DNA from: an uncultured Candidatus Saccharibacteria bacterium
GTDB taxonomy: Bacteria; Patescibacteria; Saccharimonadia; Saccharimonadales; UBA4665
NCBI GenBank assembly: GCA_946482575.1
Contig: CAMLRZ010000010.1
Span: 1-43,794 of the forward strand
Direction: 5' to 3'
Length of the DNA: 43,794 nt
The notes under the pieces are model-generated. The model was not told the origin of the DNA and ran no database searches. It saw only the letters and a list, made by a program, of their open reading frames with translations. The translations under genes and the position numbers were made by a program. Every line of letters starts with the position of its first letter. Position 1 is the first letter of the stretch. Positions 1-7,766 of the stretch are shown piece by piece.

Positions 1-750
1 CACCAGCACCAATTGCAGATTGGCGTAATTGCCAAATACCTAGACAATCAAGACACGTATATTTCGGTGTTCGAGGCGATCCGCGCCGCGGGGTGGAAAC
101 ACGAGGCTGACGCTAACATTACCTGGATTGATGCCGAAAAGCTCGAGGATCCAGCGTGTGACATCGCTGCAGAGCTGGCTGGTATCGACGGCATTGTGGT
201 GCCCGGAGGATTTGGCTCGCGTGGCGTAGAGGGCAAAATCCGCGCCGCACAGTACGCGCTGGACAACAAAATCCCGTACCTGGGTCTTTGCCTGGGGATG
301 CAGGTGGGCGTTATTGCTGCGGCACGACGCGCTGGGCTGGCAGACGCTAACTCGGCAGAATTCGCACCCCAGTCTCACGACGTGGTGATCCACACTATGT
401 CTGACCAAAAAGGCAAAGAAAACACCGGCGGCACGATGCGCTTGGGCGCCTATCCCTGCGTGCTCGAAGAAGGCAGCATAGCGGCTCAGCTATACAAGAC
501 GCCTGAAATTTCTGAGCGTCATCGCCACCGTTACGAGTGTAATAACGACTACCGTGATCAGTATGAATCGTGGGGAATAAAGGCAGTTGGCCTGTCTCCA
601 GACCGCCACTTGGTGGAGATAATCGAAGCCGTTGATCATCCGTTCTTTGTGGCAAGTCAGTTCCACCCGGAATTTGCCTCTCGCCCCAATAAACCACACC
701 CAATGTTCGACGGCCTAATCGCGCATTTGTTGCAAAATAACGGTAAATAA
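1..750 (+). CDS. pyrG: CTP synthase, C-terminal glutamine amidotransferase part (5' truncated)
   Basis: CTP synthase makes CTP from UTP, ATP and glutamine in the cytosol. Only the class I glutaminase half is present: the frame is open from base 1, so the synthetase half lies outside the window and the first in-frame TTG (position 13) is not a start. Counting from that TTG, the nucleophile elbow GLCLGMQ carries Cys93 and the segment SQFHPEF gives the His218/Glu220 pair of the catalytic triad. The PGGFGSRG loop is also typical of CTP synthase rather than other amidotransferases. The response regulator starts 15 bp after the stop, so the two may be co-transcribed. Identity is secure. Confidence 0.96.
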   Translation, partial: HQHQLQIGVIAKYLDNQDTYISVFEAIRAAGWKHEADANITWIDAEKLEDPACDIAAELAGIDGIVVPGGFGSRGVEGKIRAAQYALDNKIPYLGLCLGMQVGVIAAARRAGLADANSAEFAPQSHDVVIHTMSDQKGKENTGGTMRLGAYPCVLEEGSIAAQLYKTPEISERHRHRYECNNDYRDQYESWGIKAVGLSPDRHLVEIIEAVDHPFFVASQFHPEFASRPNKPHPMFDGLIAHLLQNNGK

Positions 751-765
751 GGTAGCGTAAGCAGT

Positions 766-1170
766 ATGGATACACAAAAATCGGTACCCCCCACACACAC
801 CAAGCGAATTCTGTTAGTCGAAGACGACGATGCGCTCGCGAGCGTATATCAGGTTCGTTTGCAGGCCGAAAGTTTTGACGTACGCCGAGTAGAAAATGGC
901 GAGGATGCCCTCGCGGCAGCCATCAGCTACAAGCCTGACTTGGTACTTTTGGACGTAATGATGCCAAAGGTGAGTGGCTTTGACGTGTTGGACATTTTGC
1001 GCAACACGCCCGAGACCGCCAACCTCAAAATTGTCATCCTTACGGCACTGAGCCAAGAAAGCGACAAAAAACGCGCCTATGATCTGGGCGTGGACGACTA
1101 CTTGGTAAAGTCACAGGTGGTAATCACTGATGTGATCGATCGCATCAAGCAACACTTGGGCCTAAAATAA
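766..1170 (+). CDS. Receiver-only response regulator (CheY-like)
   Basis: A 134-residue single REC domain with no output domain. All phosphorylation residues are present: acidic cluster Asp20-Asp22, phospho-acceptor Asp63 in LLDVMMP, Thr93 and Lys115 (LVKS). It starts with a 13-residue N-terminal tail. It follows pyrG by 15 bp and is closed by an intrinsic terminator at 1183-1212. No kinase is adjacent, so its phosphodonor and target are unknown; single-domain receivers act by protein-protein contact or phosphorelay. This intact receiver contrasts with the degenerate one at 7386-7766. Confidence 0.9.
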   Translation: MDTQKSVPPTHTKRILLVEDDDALASVYQVRLQAESFDVRRVENGEDALAAAISYKPDLVLLDVMMPKVSGFDVLDILRNTPETANLKIVILTALSQESDKKRAYDLGVDDYLVKSQVVITDVIDRIKQHLGLK

Positions 1171-1182
1171 CCTACGCGAAGC

Positions 1183-1212
1183 AAAAAATACCTCCGTATG
1201 GGGGTATTTTTT
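1183..1212 (+). terminator. Intrinsic terminator after response regulator
   Basis: Six-base-pair GC-rich stem (1190-1195 with 1200-1205, one G-T pair), a 4-nt loop, extended by an A-run before and a T-run after. Placed 13 bp after the receiver stop codon. Confidence 0.85.
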
Positions 1213-1235
1213 GTGGAATGACCTATAGGGCCAAC

Positions 1236-1264
1236 AAAAAACGACCGGGAGATCCGGTCGTTTT
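1236..1264 (-). terminator. Intrinsic terminator of rpmA
   Basis: Stem CGACCGG (1242-1248) with CCGGTCG (1254-1260), 5-nt loop, and an A-run at 1236-1241 that is the U-tract on the minus strand. It lies just downstream of the rpmA stop, so pyrG/response regulator and rpmA converge on two back-to-back terminators. Confidence 0.88.
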
Positions 1265-1281
1265 AGTACCCAAGCGATGGG

Positions 1282-1620
1282 CTATTTTGCAGCTACTTTT
1301 TTAGCGGCTGGCTTTGCTGCTTTCTTTGCAGGAGCTTTTTCAGCTGGCTGCTCAACAGTAACTTCTACGCGCTTTACGCTACGGCCAGTAAATAGACGAA
1401 CGCGGCGAGTAGTGTACTTTACGATACCTTCAGCGTGTGCGTGAATAGTAAAGTTGCGGCTCAACTTGGTGCCTTTACCAGCACGCTTAGTCATGCCAAC
1501 CTGGCGAACGATTACATTGCCGGTGCGAGTTTTTTGACCACCGTACAACTTAACACCAAGGCGTTGACCTGGGGAGTCGCGGAGGTTTTTGGCGGTACCG
1601 CCAGCTTTGACGTGTGACAT
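1282..1620 (-). CDS. rpmA: 50S ribosomal protein L27 with Ala/Lys/Pro-rich tail
   Basis: L27 binds 23S rRNA near the peptidyl-transferase centre. The N-terminus MSHVKAGGTAKN and the segment RLGVKLYGGQKTRTGNVIVRQ are diagnostic. There is no Firmicutes-type cleavable N-terminal extension. At 112 residues it is longer than the usual about 85; the extra C-terminal 25 or so residues (after VEVTVEQ) consist almost only of Ala, Lys and Pro. The usual partner rplU (L21) is not next to it. A GGAAG motif lies about 9 nt before the ATG. It sits 6 bp downstream of the methyltransferase gene on the same strand and ends in its own terminator. Confidence 0.95.
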   Translation of the reverse strand: MSHVKAGGTAKNLRDSPGQRLGVKLYGGQKTRTGNVIVRQVGMTKRAGKGTKLSRNFTIHAHAEGIVKYTTRRVRLFTGRSVKRVEVTVEQPAEKAPAKKAAKPAAKKVAAK

Positions 1621-1626
1621 AAATTA

Positions 1627-2805
1627 TTACTTCCTTGTTATTACCAGCAGTTCACGAGCGACAATCTGATCGGGTCGGTAGTAGACCAACTCCTGCTCAC
1701 TGCTATGTCTAAAACTCACTCGATTGTACCCTATTTTCTCGAGGTGGTCAAGTAGGGACAGGTGATGAATTTTGCCGTCTGGAGATTTCCAGGCTGGAAC
1801 CGCCAAACAGAGACGCGTACCGCTGGGCATTTGGCTGGCAATATTGACCATAAACTTCTCGATAATAGTGTTACAGGTGCCGATGATTTGTTTGAGTTTC
1901 TCGGGGCGAGGCCAATTGGCTAGGGGATGACCCAAGTAGGCTTCGCAGGCCACCGCACTAAAAGGTTGATCCCAGGTAAAGTTGGTGGCGTCGCCGACTT
2001 CCAGCGGCGGAGTGCCGTGTGTGCCATGTGTTTCGCCAAGCCATGCTAGGTTAACGCTGGAGTAGTCGATCATGCGCGGTTCCAGGTCGGTGCCGTAGGC
2101 GCCATAGCCCATCAGCAGAGCTTCTTGTAGCAAAACGCCGGTGCCGCAGAACGGATCAAGCACTACAAAGTCAGAGGTAGGCTGGGTGTGGCCGGTGGCC
2201 AAATTAATAATGGTTTGCGCCAGTTTTGGTGGCAGCATGCCTACGAATGCGTCGCGCTTGGGGCGATCCTGGTCGCGTCGTGCATAGGCGGTAATATCTT
2301 GCACGGCAACAGTGCGGCCAACGGCGATTTGGTCGCCGCTGCGCACCAAAATTACCTCAATGCCACGCTCACCCGTCAGGTGATTGTGCAAAACTTGCGC
2401 GCTGGAAAGCTCATTTTCTTGGTTGGGTGTAAGCCGCACCGAATAGCCGGCAGAACGGAGGGCTTTTTTTAGGTTCAGGCCAATTGCCATCAGTTGTTTG
2501 GGCGACGTTTTGATATCGTAGGCGCTAATGCCCAGCTGAATTTTGCCTTCGGCAATATCTTGCGCTTGTTGCAACACCATCTTTTCCAGCGATTGGTGCA
2601 GAGAGGCCACAGGGCCGCTCGCAGTCCCCATAAAGGCCGCCAGCTTAACACTGCTGCCCAAGCGGGCAAAATCAATCTGGGAGGGCTCCAGATCGCTCAC
2701 TGCAGCCACATTACCGAGCGGTGCTAGGTGATCGGCGCCGTACAAACTTTCCAGCTCGGCACGACCAATAGCTGGCTGACGCCCAAAAATAAACATACTC
2801 TTCAT
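1627..2805 (-). CDS. THUMP-type TRM11/TrmG10-like methyltransferase, variant active site
   Basis: A 392-residue protein with an N-terminal THUMP-like region (to about residue 170) and a C-terminal Rossmann methyltransferase domain. Motif I is D217-PFCGTG and the second acidic residue is in GTDLEP (Asp240). Enzymes of this architecture methylate guanosine N2 in tRNA (position 10 in Trm11/TrmG10). The catalytic D/N-P-P-Y motif expected after strand 4 is replaced by ACEAYLG (286-292), so activity or base specificity may differ. The ATG at 2805 sits 8 nt after a consensus extended -10 box; a second ATG at 2796 is possible. rpmA follows after 6 bp. Confidence 0.75.
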   Translation of the reverse strand: MKSMFIFGRQPAIGRAELESLYGADHLAPLGNVAAVSDLEPSQIDFARLGSSVKLAAFMGTASGPVASLHQSLEKMVLQQAQDIAEGKIQLGISAYDIKTSPKQLMAIGLNLKKALRSAGYSVRLTPNQENELSSAQVLHNHLTGERGIEVILVRSGDQIAVGRTVAVQDITAYARRDQDRPKRDAFVGMLPPKLAQTIINLATGHTQPTSDFVVLDPFCGTGVLLQEALLMGYGAYGTDLEPRMIDYSSVNLAWLGETHGTHGTPPLEVGDATNFTWDQPFSAVACEAYLGHPLANWPRPEKLKQIIGTCNTIIEKFMVNIASQMPSGTRLCLAVPAWKSPDGKIHHLSLLDHLEKIGYNRVSFRHSSEQELVYYRPDQIVARELLVITRK

Positions 2806-2813
2806 CTGAGGTC

Positions 2814-2819
2814 ATTATA
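2814..2819 (-). promoter_or_regulatory. Extended -10 box, predicted leaderless start of the TRM11-like gene
   Basis: On the minus strand TGG then TATAAT, with 8 nt between the box and the ATG at 2805, so transcription should begin at or within a base or two of the start codon. There is no Shine-Dalgarno sequence. Confidence 0.7.
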
Positions 2820-2911
2820 CCACTGATGGGTTGTAGATACCACAGCAGAGCATGGCGTATGCTTCTGCAGTAAAAAGTGCAACGGCCCAAGCGACCAAGC
2901 GACGTTTAAGC

Positions 2912-2917
2912 TATAAT
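2912..2917 (+). promoter_or_regulatory. -10 box, predicted leaderless start of the flippase-like gene
   Basis: Perfect TATAAT with 8 nt to the ATG at 2926. The expected transcription start coincides with the start codon. It forms a divergent pair with the promoter at 2814-2819. Confidence 0.7.
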
Positions 2918-2925
2918 GAACCCGT

Positions 2926-3996
2926 ATGAGTGAAACAGAAACATCATTCTTTAAACGCCGCTGGAAATTGCTTCTGAACATCGCAACCGTAGTGGCGCTA
3001 GTGGTGTTGGTGTACGCTGTTCGCCACCAGCTGGTGGAGACACTCGATAACTTACGCAAAGTTCACGTGTGGGCGCTGCTGTTACTCCTGCCAATCGAGT
3101 GGATCAATTACGATGCCCAAACGCGCATGTATCGCGGCCTATTCAAGGTGGTAGGGAACAAACTGAGCTATAAGTTTTTGTTTAAGGCGTCGTTGGAGAT
3201 GAATTTTGTAAATAGCGTGTTCCCAAGTGGCGGCGTATCGGGTATTTCGTATTTTGGCGTGCGCATGCGCAGCAAAAATATTACAGGCGGCAAGGCAACG
3301 GTTGTGCAAATGATGAAACTGCTGCTGCTGTTCTTGTCATTCGAAATTGTGCTGATTTTTGGTTTGCTGTTTATGGCAATTGGCGGCCACGTAAACAATA
3401 TAGTCATTTTGGTTACCAGCTCGCTGTCGACACTTATGGTTGTGGGCACCTTTGCGTTCGTAATGATCATTGGCAAAGAGCGCCGCATTAACGCAACGTT
3501 TGCCTTTGTGACCAAAGTGCTGAATGGAATCATTCGCATGGTTCGTCCAGGTAAACCAGAGGCGATTAATACCGAAAAATGGCGTTCCACGGTTGAAGAG
3601 CTGCACAAAAACTACAAATTAATTGAGTCACAGTACAAAGAGCTCAAGTGGCCGTTCTTTTGGGCGCTGATCGCGAATATCAGCGAAGTGCTGGCTGTGT
3701 ACGTGGTATACATTGCGTTTGGCCAGTTGGTAAACCTGGGGTCCGTTATTTTGGCTTACTCTGTTGCCAACTTTGCCGGTTTGGTGTCGGTGTTGCCAGG
3801 CGGCGTGGGTATTTACGAGGCGTTGATGACAGCTGTCTTGGTAGCTACCGGCGTGCCAGCAGCTGTAAGCATCCCGGTAACGGTGATGTATCGTGTGCTC
3901 AGTATGCTGGTACAGCTGCCTCCGGGCTATTACTACTACCACAAAACCATTCATTCCAACGGTAATATCGACGAGCAGGCTAAGCTTCATGCCTGA
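2926..3996 (+). CDS. Lysylphosphatidylglycerol synthetase TM-region / flippase-like membrane protein
   Basis: A 356-residue polytopic inner-membrane protein of the family that forms the transmembrane domain of MprF (Pfam PF03706, formerly UPF0104). Seen directly: about seven or eight hydrophobic segments, the conserved NSVFPSGGVSG motif near residue 93 and the LPGGVGIYEA motif near the C-terminus. The cytosolic lysyl-transferase domain of MprF is absent, so a lipid flippase or transport role is more likely than lipid aminoacylation; the substrate cannot be told. The stop codon overlaps the xseA start by 8 bp, so the two are translationally coupled. Confidence 0.8.
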   Translation: MSETETSFFKRRWKLLLNIATVVALVVLVYAVRHQLVETLDNLRKVHVWALLLLLPIEWINYDAQTRMYRGLFKVVGNKLSYKFLFKASLEMNFVNSVFPSGGVSGISYFGVRMRSKNITGGKATVVQMMKLLLLFLSFEIVLIFGLLFMAIGGHVNNIVILVTSSLSTLMVVGTFAFVMIIGKERRINATFAFVTKVLNGIIRMVRPGKPEAINTEKWRSTVEELHKNYKLIESQYKELKWPFFWALIANISEVLAVYVVYIAFGQLVNLGSVILAYSVANFAGLVSVLPGGVGIYEALMTAVLVATGVPAAVSIPVTVMYRVLSMLVQLPPGYYYYHKTIHSNGNIDEQAKLHA

Positions 3997-5113
3997 CACT
4001 CCTGCATTTACCGTTACTGAATTTGTTGCGGTGGTAAATCAAACTCTGGAATATGCCTATGCCAACGTTGTAGTAACCGGCGAAATTACTAATTTTAGGG
4101 TTAGCAAAAATCGATGGGTGTATTTTGACCTAAAAGACGAATCATGCTCGGTGCGATTTTTTGGCACGGTGTATCAAATGCCGGGACCCCTGGAAGATGG
4201 CATGACCGTAGCGGTGCGGGGAGTGCCCAAATTGCACCCGCAGTACGGTTTTAGCGTGACGGTGCAGGCAATTAAGCCCACGGGCGAAGGATCGATCAAA
4301 AAAGCAGCAGCATTGCTCGAGAAAAAGCTGCGTGCAGAGGGGTTATTTGACGAATCACGCAAGCGCGCAATTCCGTATCCGCCCACCCATATTGGCCTGA
4401 TTACCTCCGGTGAGTCAGCGGCTTTTCGCGATTTTACCAAAATTTTGAATGCTCGCTGGGGCGGCGTAACTGTGACGCTCATTGATGTACAAGTACAGGG
4501 TGATCCTGCGCCAGCGCATATTGTGAGCGCGCTCAAACAATTCAATGCTATGCCCGATCCGCCTGAGGTGCTGGTGGTGACGCGAGGCGGAGGTAGCGCT
4601 GATGATTTGCAGGCGTTTAGTACGGAGCAAGTTACCCGAGCCGTAGCAGCCAGTCGCATTCCTACGGTGGTGGCAATTGGTCACGAGGTAGATATTAGTT
4701 TGGCCGAACTTGCCGCCGACCAACGGGCGAGCACGCCAAGCAATGCTGCTGAGTTACTTGTGCCTGATCGCGCTGCCGTGTTGCGCCATGTGCAGGTCCA
4801 GCGTGAGCGGATCTCGCACTCTGCCGAGCACGCGCTTCACAATGCGCACAAGCACATCGGCACGCAAATTGATCATTTAGCGCGGGCGGTGGATCATTCG
4901 TTTTCGCAGGCCCATCAGCAACTCCAGCTTCGCACGCAGGTGCTGCAGGCTTACAATCCTCAAGCTGCATTGCAGCGAGGGTATGCGCTGGTTCGTAAGT
5001 CCCAGACGGTGGTGCGCTCTGTGCAGAGCACGCAGCCTGGCGATGAAATTACCGTGCAGCTGGCCGACGGCACGCTTGCGACAACAGTGAAACGCGTTAT
5101 ACTACAGCAGTAA
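3989..5113 (+). CDS. xseA: Exodeoxyribonuclease VII large subunit
   Basis: Exonuclease VII degrades single-stranded DNA in both directions; XseA is the catalytic subunit. The ATG at 3989 (MPDTPAFTV) is chosen because it begins the OB-fold domain and overlaps the upstream stop by 8 bp. Visible signatures are the OB domain (about residues 1-100), TRGGGSADDL, and GHEVDISLAELAADQRASTP in the nuclease domain, followed by a helical coiled-coil region that binds XseB. The 374-residue length is shorter than the E. coli protein (about 456), with a reduced C-terminal helical part. xseB follows after 10 bp. Confidence 0.95.
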   Translation: MPDTPAFTVTEFVAVVNQTLEYAYANVVVTGEITNFRVSKNRWVYFDLKDESCSVRFFGTVYQMPGPLEDGMTVAVRGVPKLHPQYGFSVTVQAIKPTGEGSIKKAAALLEKKLRAEGLFDESRKRAIPYPPTHIGLITSGESAAFRDFTKILNARWGGVTVTLIDVQVQGDPAPAHIVSALKQFNAMPDPPEVLVVTRGGGSADDLQAFSTEQVTRAVAASRIPTVVAIGHEVDISLAELAADQRASTPSNAAELLVPDRAAVLRHVQVQRERISHSAEHALHNAHKHIGTQIDHLARAVDHSFSQAHQQLQLRTQVLQAYNPQAALQRGYALVRKSQTVVRSVQSTQPGDEITVQLADGTLATTVKRVILQQ

Positions 5114-5123
5114 AGGACTTATT

Positions 5124-5336
5124 ATGGCTCAAAAAGAATCGTCCAAAACCTACCAGGAACTTAGTAGCGAGCTCGACCATGTGCTGGCCGCATTGCAGCA
5201 GCCCGACATTGCAGTTGATGAGGCTGTGAAATTATACGAGCAGGGGATTAAGCTTGCGCACGAGCTGGAAAAACATATTACTAAGGCCGAAAACAAGTTG
5301 CAGAAAGTTCGTTTGCAGCTCAGCGAGGAGCAATAA
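5124..5336 (+). CDS. xseB: Exodeoxyribonuclease VII small subunit
   Basis: A 70-residue helical protein with the family pattern: YQELSSELDHVLAALQQPDIAVDEAVKLYEQG can be read as the two antiparallel helices that coat the XseA helical domain (quoted in parts: TYQELSSELD, then AVDEAVKLYEQGIKLAHELE). The length is normal. It lies 10 bp after xseA and its TAA directly abuts the GTG start of the next gene. Confidence 0.93.
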   Translation: MAQKESSKTYQELSSELDHVLAALQQPDIAVDEAVKLYEQGIKLAHELEKHITKAENKLQKVRLQLSEEQ

Positions 5337-5903
5337 GTGGCACTTGCGATCCTGATTATCGGATCAATTGTGCTGGTGTTCGGCGCCGTGGTGGTCGTGG
5401 GGCCGCCGTTTGTACCTACCCTAAGCAAGCAAATCACTACAGCGCTCGATATGCTCGACCTCAAAAAAGGCCAGACACTGCTAGAACTAGGGTCCGGCGA
5501 CGGGCGTGTTATGAAAGCTGCCGCCGAACGCGGGTTGCATGTAGTGGGCGTGGAATTGAATCCGTTTTTGGTAATTATTTCGCGGCTGCGTTGTTGGCGG
5601 TATCGTCGGCAAGTCACCGTAATTTGGGACGACCTATGGAAGGCGCGTTGGCCGCAAGCCGACGGTATTTTTACGTTTATGTTGCAGCGTCAAATGACAC
5701 GGCTCGATCGTAAAATTGTTGTTTGGCAGACCAAGCCCGTTAAGCTGGCGAGTTTTGCATTTCATATTCCAGACCGCGCTCCCAAGGCCAAATATAACGG
5801 TATTTTTTTGTACGAATATAAGCATGTAGGTGCGCCGCAGCCGGCTCGAAAATCGCATAAAAAGCGAATCGAAGATTATCTTCCAGATGAGGCCAAAGCC
5901 TGA
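5337..5903 (+). CDS. Membrane-anchored class I SAM-dependent methyltransferase
   Basis: A 188-residue protein starting at GTG immediately after the xseB TAA. Residues 3-22 form one hydrophobic helix, followed by a small Rossmann methyltransferase domain with motif I LLELGSGDGR and the acidic end of strand 2 in VGVELNP. The target is not evident from sequence; neighbours (exonuclease VII upstream, an anchored hypothetical downstream) do not settle it. The lack of a spacer from xseB implies translation by coupling. Confidence 0.75.
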   Translation: MALAILIIGSIVLVFGAVVVVGPPFVPTLSKQITTALDMLDLKKGQTLLELGSGDGRVMKAAAERGLHVVGVELNPFLVIISRLRCWRYRRQVTVIWDDLWKARWPQADGIFTFMLQRQMTRLDRKIVVWQTKPVKLASFAFHIPDRAPKAKYNGIFLYEYKHVGAPQPARKSHKKRIEDYLPDEAKA

Positions 5904-5934
5904 GGGTTGCGCACGAATACCAAAATAAGTTACC

Positions 5935-6618
5935 ATGAGCAATATGAAAACCAGTCTTTCCGATCAACGTGGCGCCCTCAATGGGTTGCTTATTCCGTTA
6001 ATCCTGGTTGTGGTGCTGTTTTTGGGCGCTGCTGGCTTTGGGTTCTGGGCATTTTCGAGCCGCGAAGATTACAAAAACAACAGTGACGCCAAAGTTGCCG
6101 TTGCAGTAACCGCTGCCGAAAAGCGCACCGAGGCTACAGCCGCCAAGACATACGCCGAAGCCGCCAAAAAGCCACTCAAAACCTATACCGGTCCGTCGTC
6201 GTTCGGTGCTATTACCGTACAATATCCCAAGACCTGGAGTGCCTATGTTGTAGAGGCTTCGGGCAGTAGCAGTATTCCGGTGGATGGCTACTTCCAGTCA
6301 GACTTTGTGCCTGACGTCGAGAGCGACGAGAATTCGTTTGCGCTGCGCATGCAGCTCGTATCCCAGTCGTACGACCAAGTTATGAACCAATTTAGTGGTA
6401 ATGTGACTGCTGGCAAAGCATCGGTAGCGCCCTATAAGCTCGCCAAAGTACCGTCGGTAGTTGGCTCCAAGATTACCGGCCAGCTTACCTCAACCAAGCA
6501 AGGAACAATGATTGTATTGCCGCTGCGTAACATGACGCTCAAGTTGTGGGTAGACTCTTCGGAGTACCTTGCCGACTTCAATAACATTATTTTGCCAAAC
6601 TTTAGCTTCACACCGTAG
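5935..6618 (+). CDS. Single-pass membrane protein with external domain, function unknown
   Basis: A 227-residue protein: a short cytoplasmic segment containing QRGALNGLL, one transmembrane helix at about 18-40, an Ala/Lys/Glu-rich linker to about residue 80, then a roughly 145-residue extracytoplasmic domain beginning near SSFGAITVQYPKTW. The YPKTW opening resembles PsbP-like or surface-protein domains in Gram-positive bacteria, but I cannot assign a function. Starts at 5935 and 5944 are both possible. Confidence 0.7.
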   Translation: MSNMKTSLSDQRGALNGLLIPLILVVVLFLGAAGFGFWAFSSREDYKNNSDAKVAVAVTAAEKRTEATAAKTYAEAAKKPLKTYTGPSSFGAITVQYPKTWSAYVVEASGSSSIPVDGYFQSDFVPDVESDENSFALRMQLVSQSYDQVMNQFSGNVTAGKASVAPYKLAKVPSVVGSKITGQLTSTKQGTMIVLPLRNMTLKLWVDSSEYLADFNNIILPNFSFTP

Positions 6619-6666
6619 TTTACGGATGACCGTACGCCCCAGCGATGGTATACTAATGCTATCGTT

Positions 6667-7383
6667 ATGAGGGTTAATACTACCGATATGTCAGACATTG
6701 CACAGGAGCGGCTTCTGGTTTCTGTTGCCGAGCAACTCAAAGTGCCACTGACACAGATTGCTCGCCGTGCAGAGCTGGGGGAGGCTAGTATTTTGCCCAT
6801 TGATGCACGTGCGGTTCATACCGAGGCTACAGCTGCGCTGGCCTTGGTGGACAGCTATTTGTTAAGTTTGGAATTATTGGGATCGCAGCAATCGCTGGAG
6901 TTGGAGCCGGTGTCTGTCTCGTCGCTTTTAACCGATGTCGCGCACCAGCTGCAACCCTACGCCAAACACTACGATGTGGTGTTGCAAATGAAGCTGGCGG
7001 GCAAGTACGGCCCTGTCATGGCACATCGCGCCGCCCTAAAGGCCGCCCTCATTAGCTTGGGTCATACGTTAGTAGTGTCCAGTGGCGCCAAGGAGCAGTC
7101 TAAAGATCGACATGTTATTTTAGCTGGCCACAAAAACGCCCAAGGCATTGCCGCTGGGCTCTACGGAAGTTTGGATGTTGAGCCTGCCGATTTGCGTACG
7201 GCGCTTGCGTTGCACAGCAAAGCTCGTCAGCCTTTGGCGAGCCTGCACGATAGCGGAGCTGGTATTTTTGTGGCAGATGCGTTAGCGCATGCCATGGAAA
7301 GTCGCTTGCGTATTGGTCGCCATAACAGATACGCAGGCCTGGCCATGACACTATTACCAAGCCAACAATTACAGTTTATTTAG
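6667..7383 (+). CDS. Degenerate histidine kinase-like protein (pseudokinase)
   Basis: A 238-residue protein without membrane segments that keeps the outline of a HisKA-HATPase module. The H-box region reads VAEQLKVPLTQI, aligning Glu22 with the phospho-accepting His of H-E-L-R-x-P-L. The N-box region (ALISLGHTLVVSS) lacks the catalytic Asn residues. Only the G2-like DSGAGIFVADALAHAM segment near the C-terminus is well kept. ATP-dependent autophosphorylation therefore looks unlikely. It is followed after 2 bp by an equally altered receiver, which in turn overlaps recO. The internal ATG at 6688 (MSDIAQ) is an alternative start. A TATACT box lies 12 nt before 6667. Confidence 0.65.
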   Translation: MRVNTTDMSDIAQERLLVSVAEQLKVPLTQIARRAELGEASILPIDARAVHTEATAALALVDSYLLSLELLGSQQSLELEPVSVSSLLTDVAHQLQPYAKHYDVVLQMKLAGKYGPVMAHRAALKAALISLGHTLVVSSGAKEQSKDRHVILAGHKNAQGIAAGLYGSLDVEPADLRTALALHSKARQPLASLHDSGAGIFVADALAHAMESRLRIGRHNRYAGLAMTLLPSQQLQFI

Positions 7384-7385
7384 CT

Positions 7386-7766
7386 ATGCATATTTTACTT
7401 ATCGAACCCGATGCCGTTGCTGCACCGCTGTACGCGGCAGGACTTAGCGCGGCCAAGCACACAATGGCTACGGCTTCCTCGGCGCAAGCAGCAATTGGCG
7501 CCGCCGATACAACATTGCCCGATCTGGTGATTATGGAAATGCAGTTAGGTGCACACAATGGCATTGCGTTTTTGCAGGAGTTCCGCTCGTACGCAGAGTG
7601 GCAGCGCGTGCCGGTGCTGGTGCATTCGTTCCAAAAGCCGCCCATGGACGCCGCGATTCTTGCTGTATTGCAGCGTGAATATGGCATTCACTCCTGGCTG
7701 TACAAGCCGCAAACCTCTATTGCGATGTTGGTGTCAGCTGTGCACCGCCTAAAGGTTCCAGCATGA
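7386..7766 (+). CDS. Degenerate receiver-domain protein (phospho-acceptor Asp replaced by Glu)
   Basis: A 126-residue REC-fold protein. Glu51 (VIMEMQLG) takes the place of the phosphorylated Asp, the acidic pair is broken to Glu7-Pro8-Asp9, while Ser81 and Lys107 (YKP) remain. A Glu in this position can mimic the phosphorylated state in some receivers, so it may be constitutively in one conformation. It pairs with the degenerate kinase 2 bp upstream, and its TGA overlaps the recO ATG by 4 bp, so the three proteins are made together. Confidence 0.75.
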   Translation: MHILLIEPDAVAAPLYAAGLSAAKHTMATASSAQAAIGAADTTLPDLVIMEMQLGAHNGIAFLQEFRSYAEWQRVPVLVHSFQKPPMDAAILAVLQREYGIHSWLYKPQTSIAMLVSAVHRLKVPA

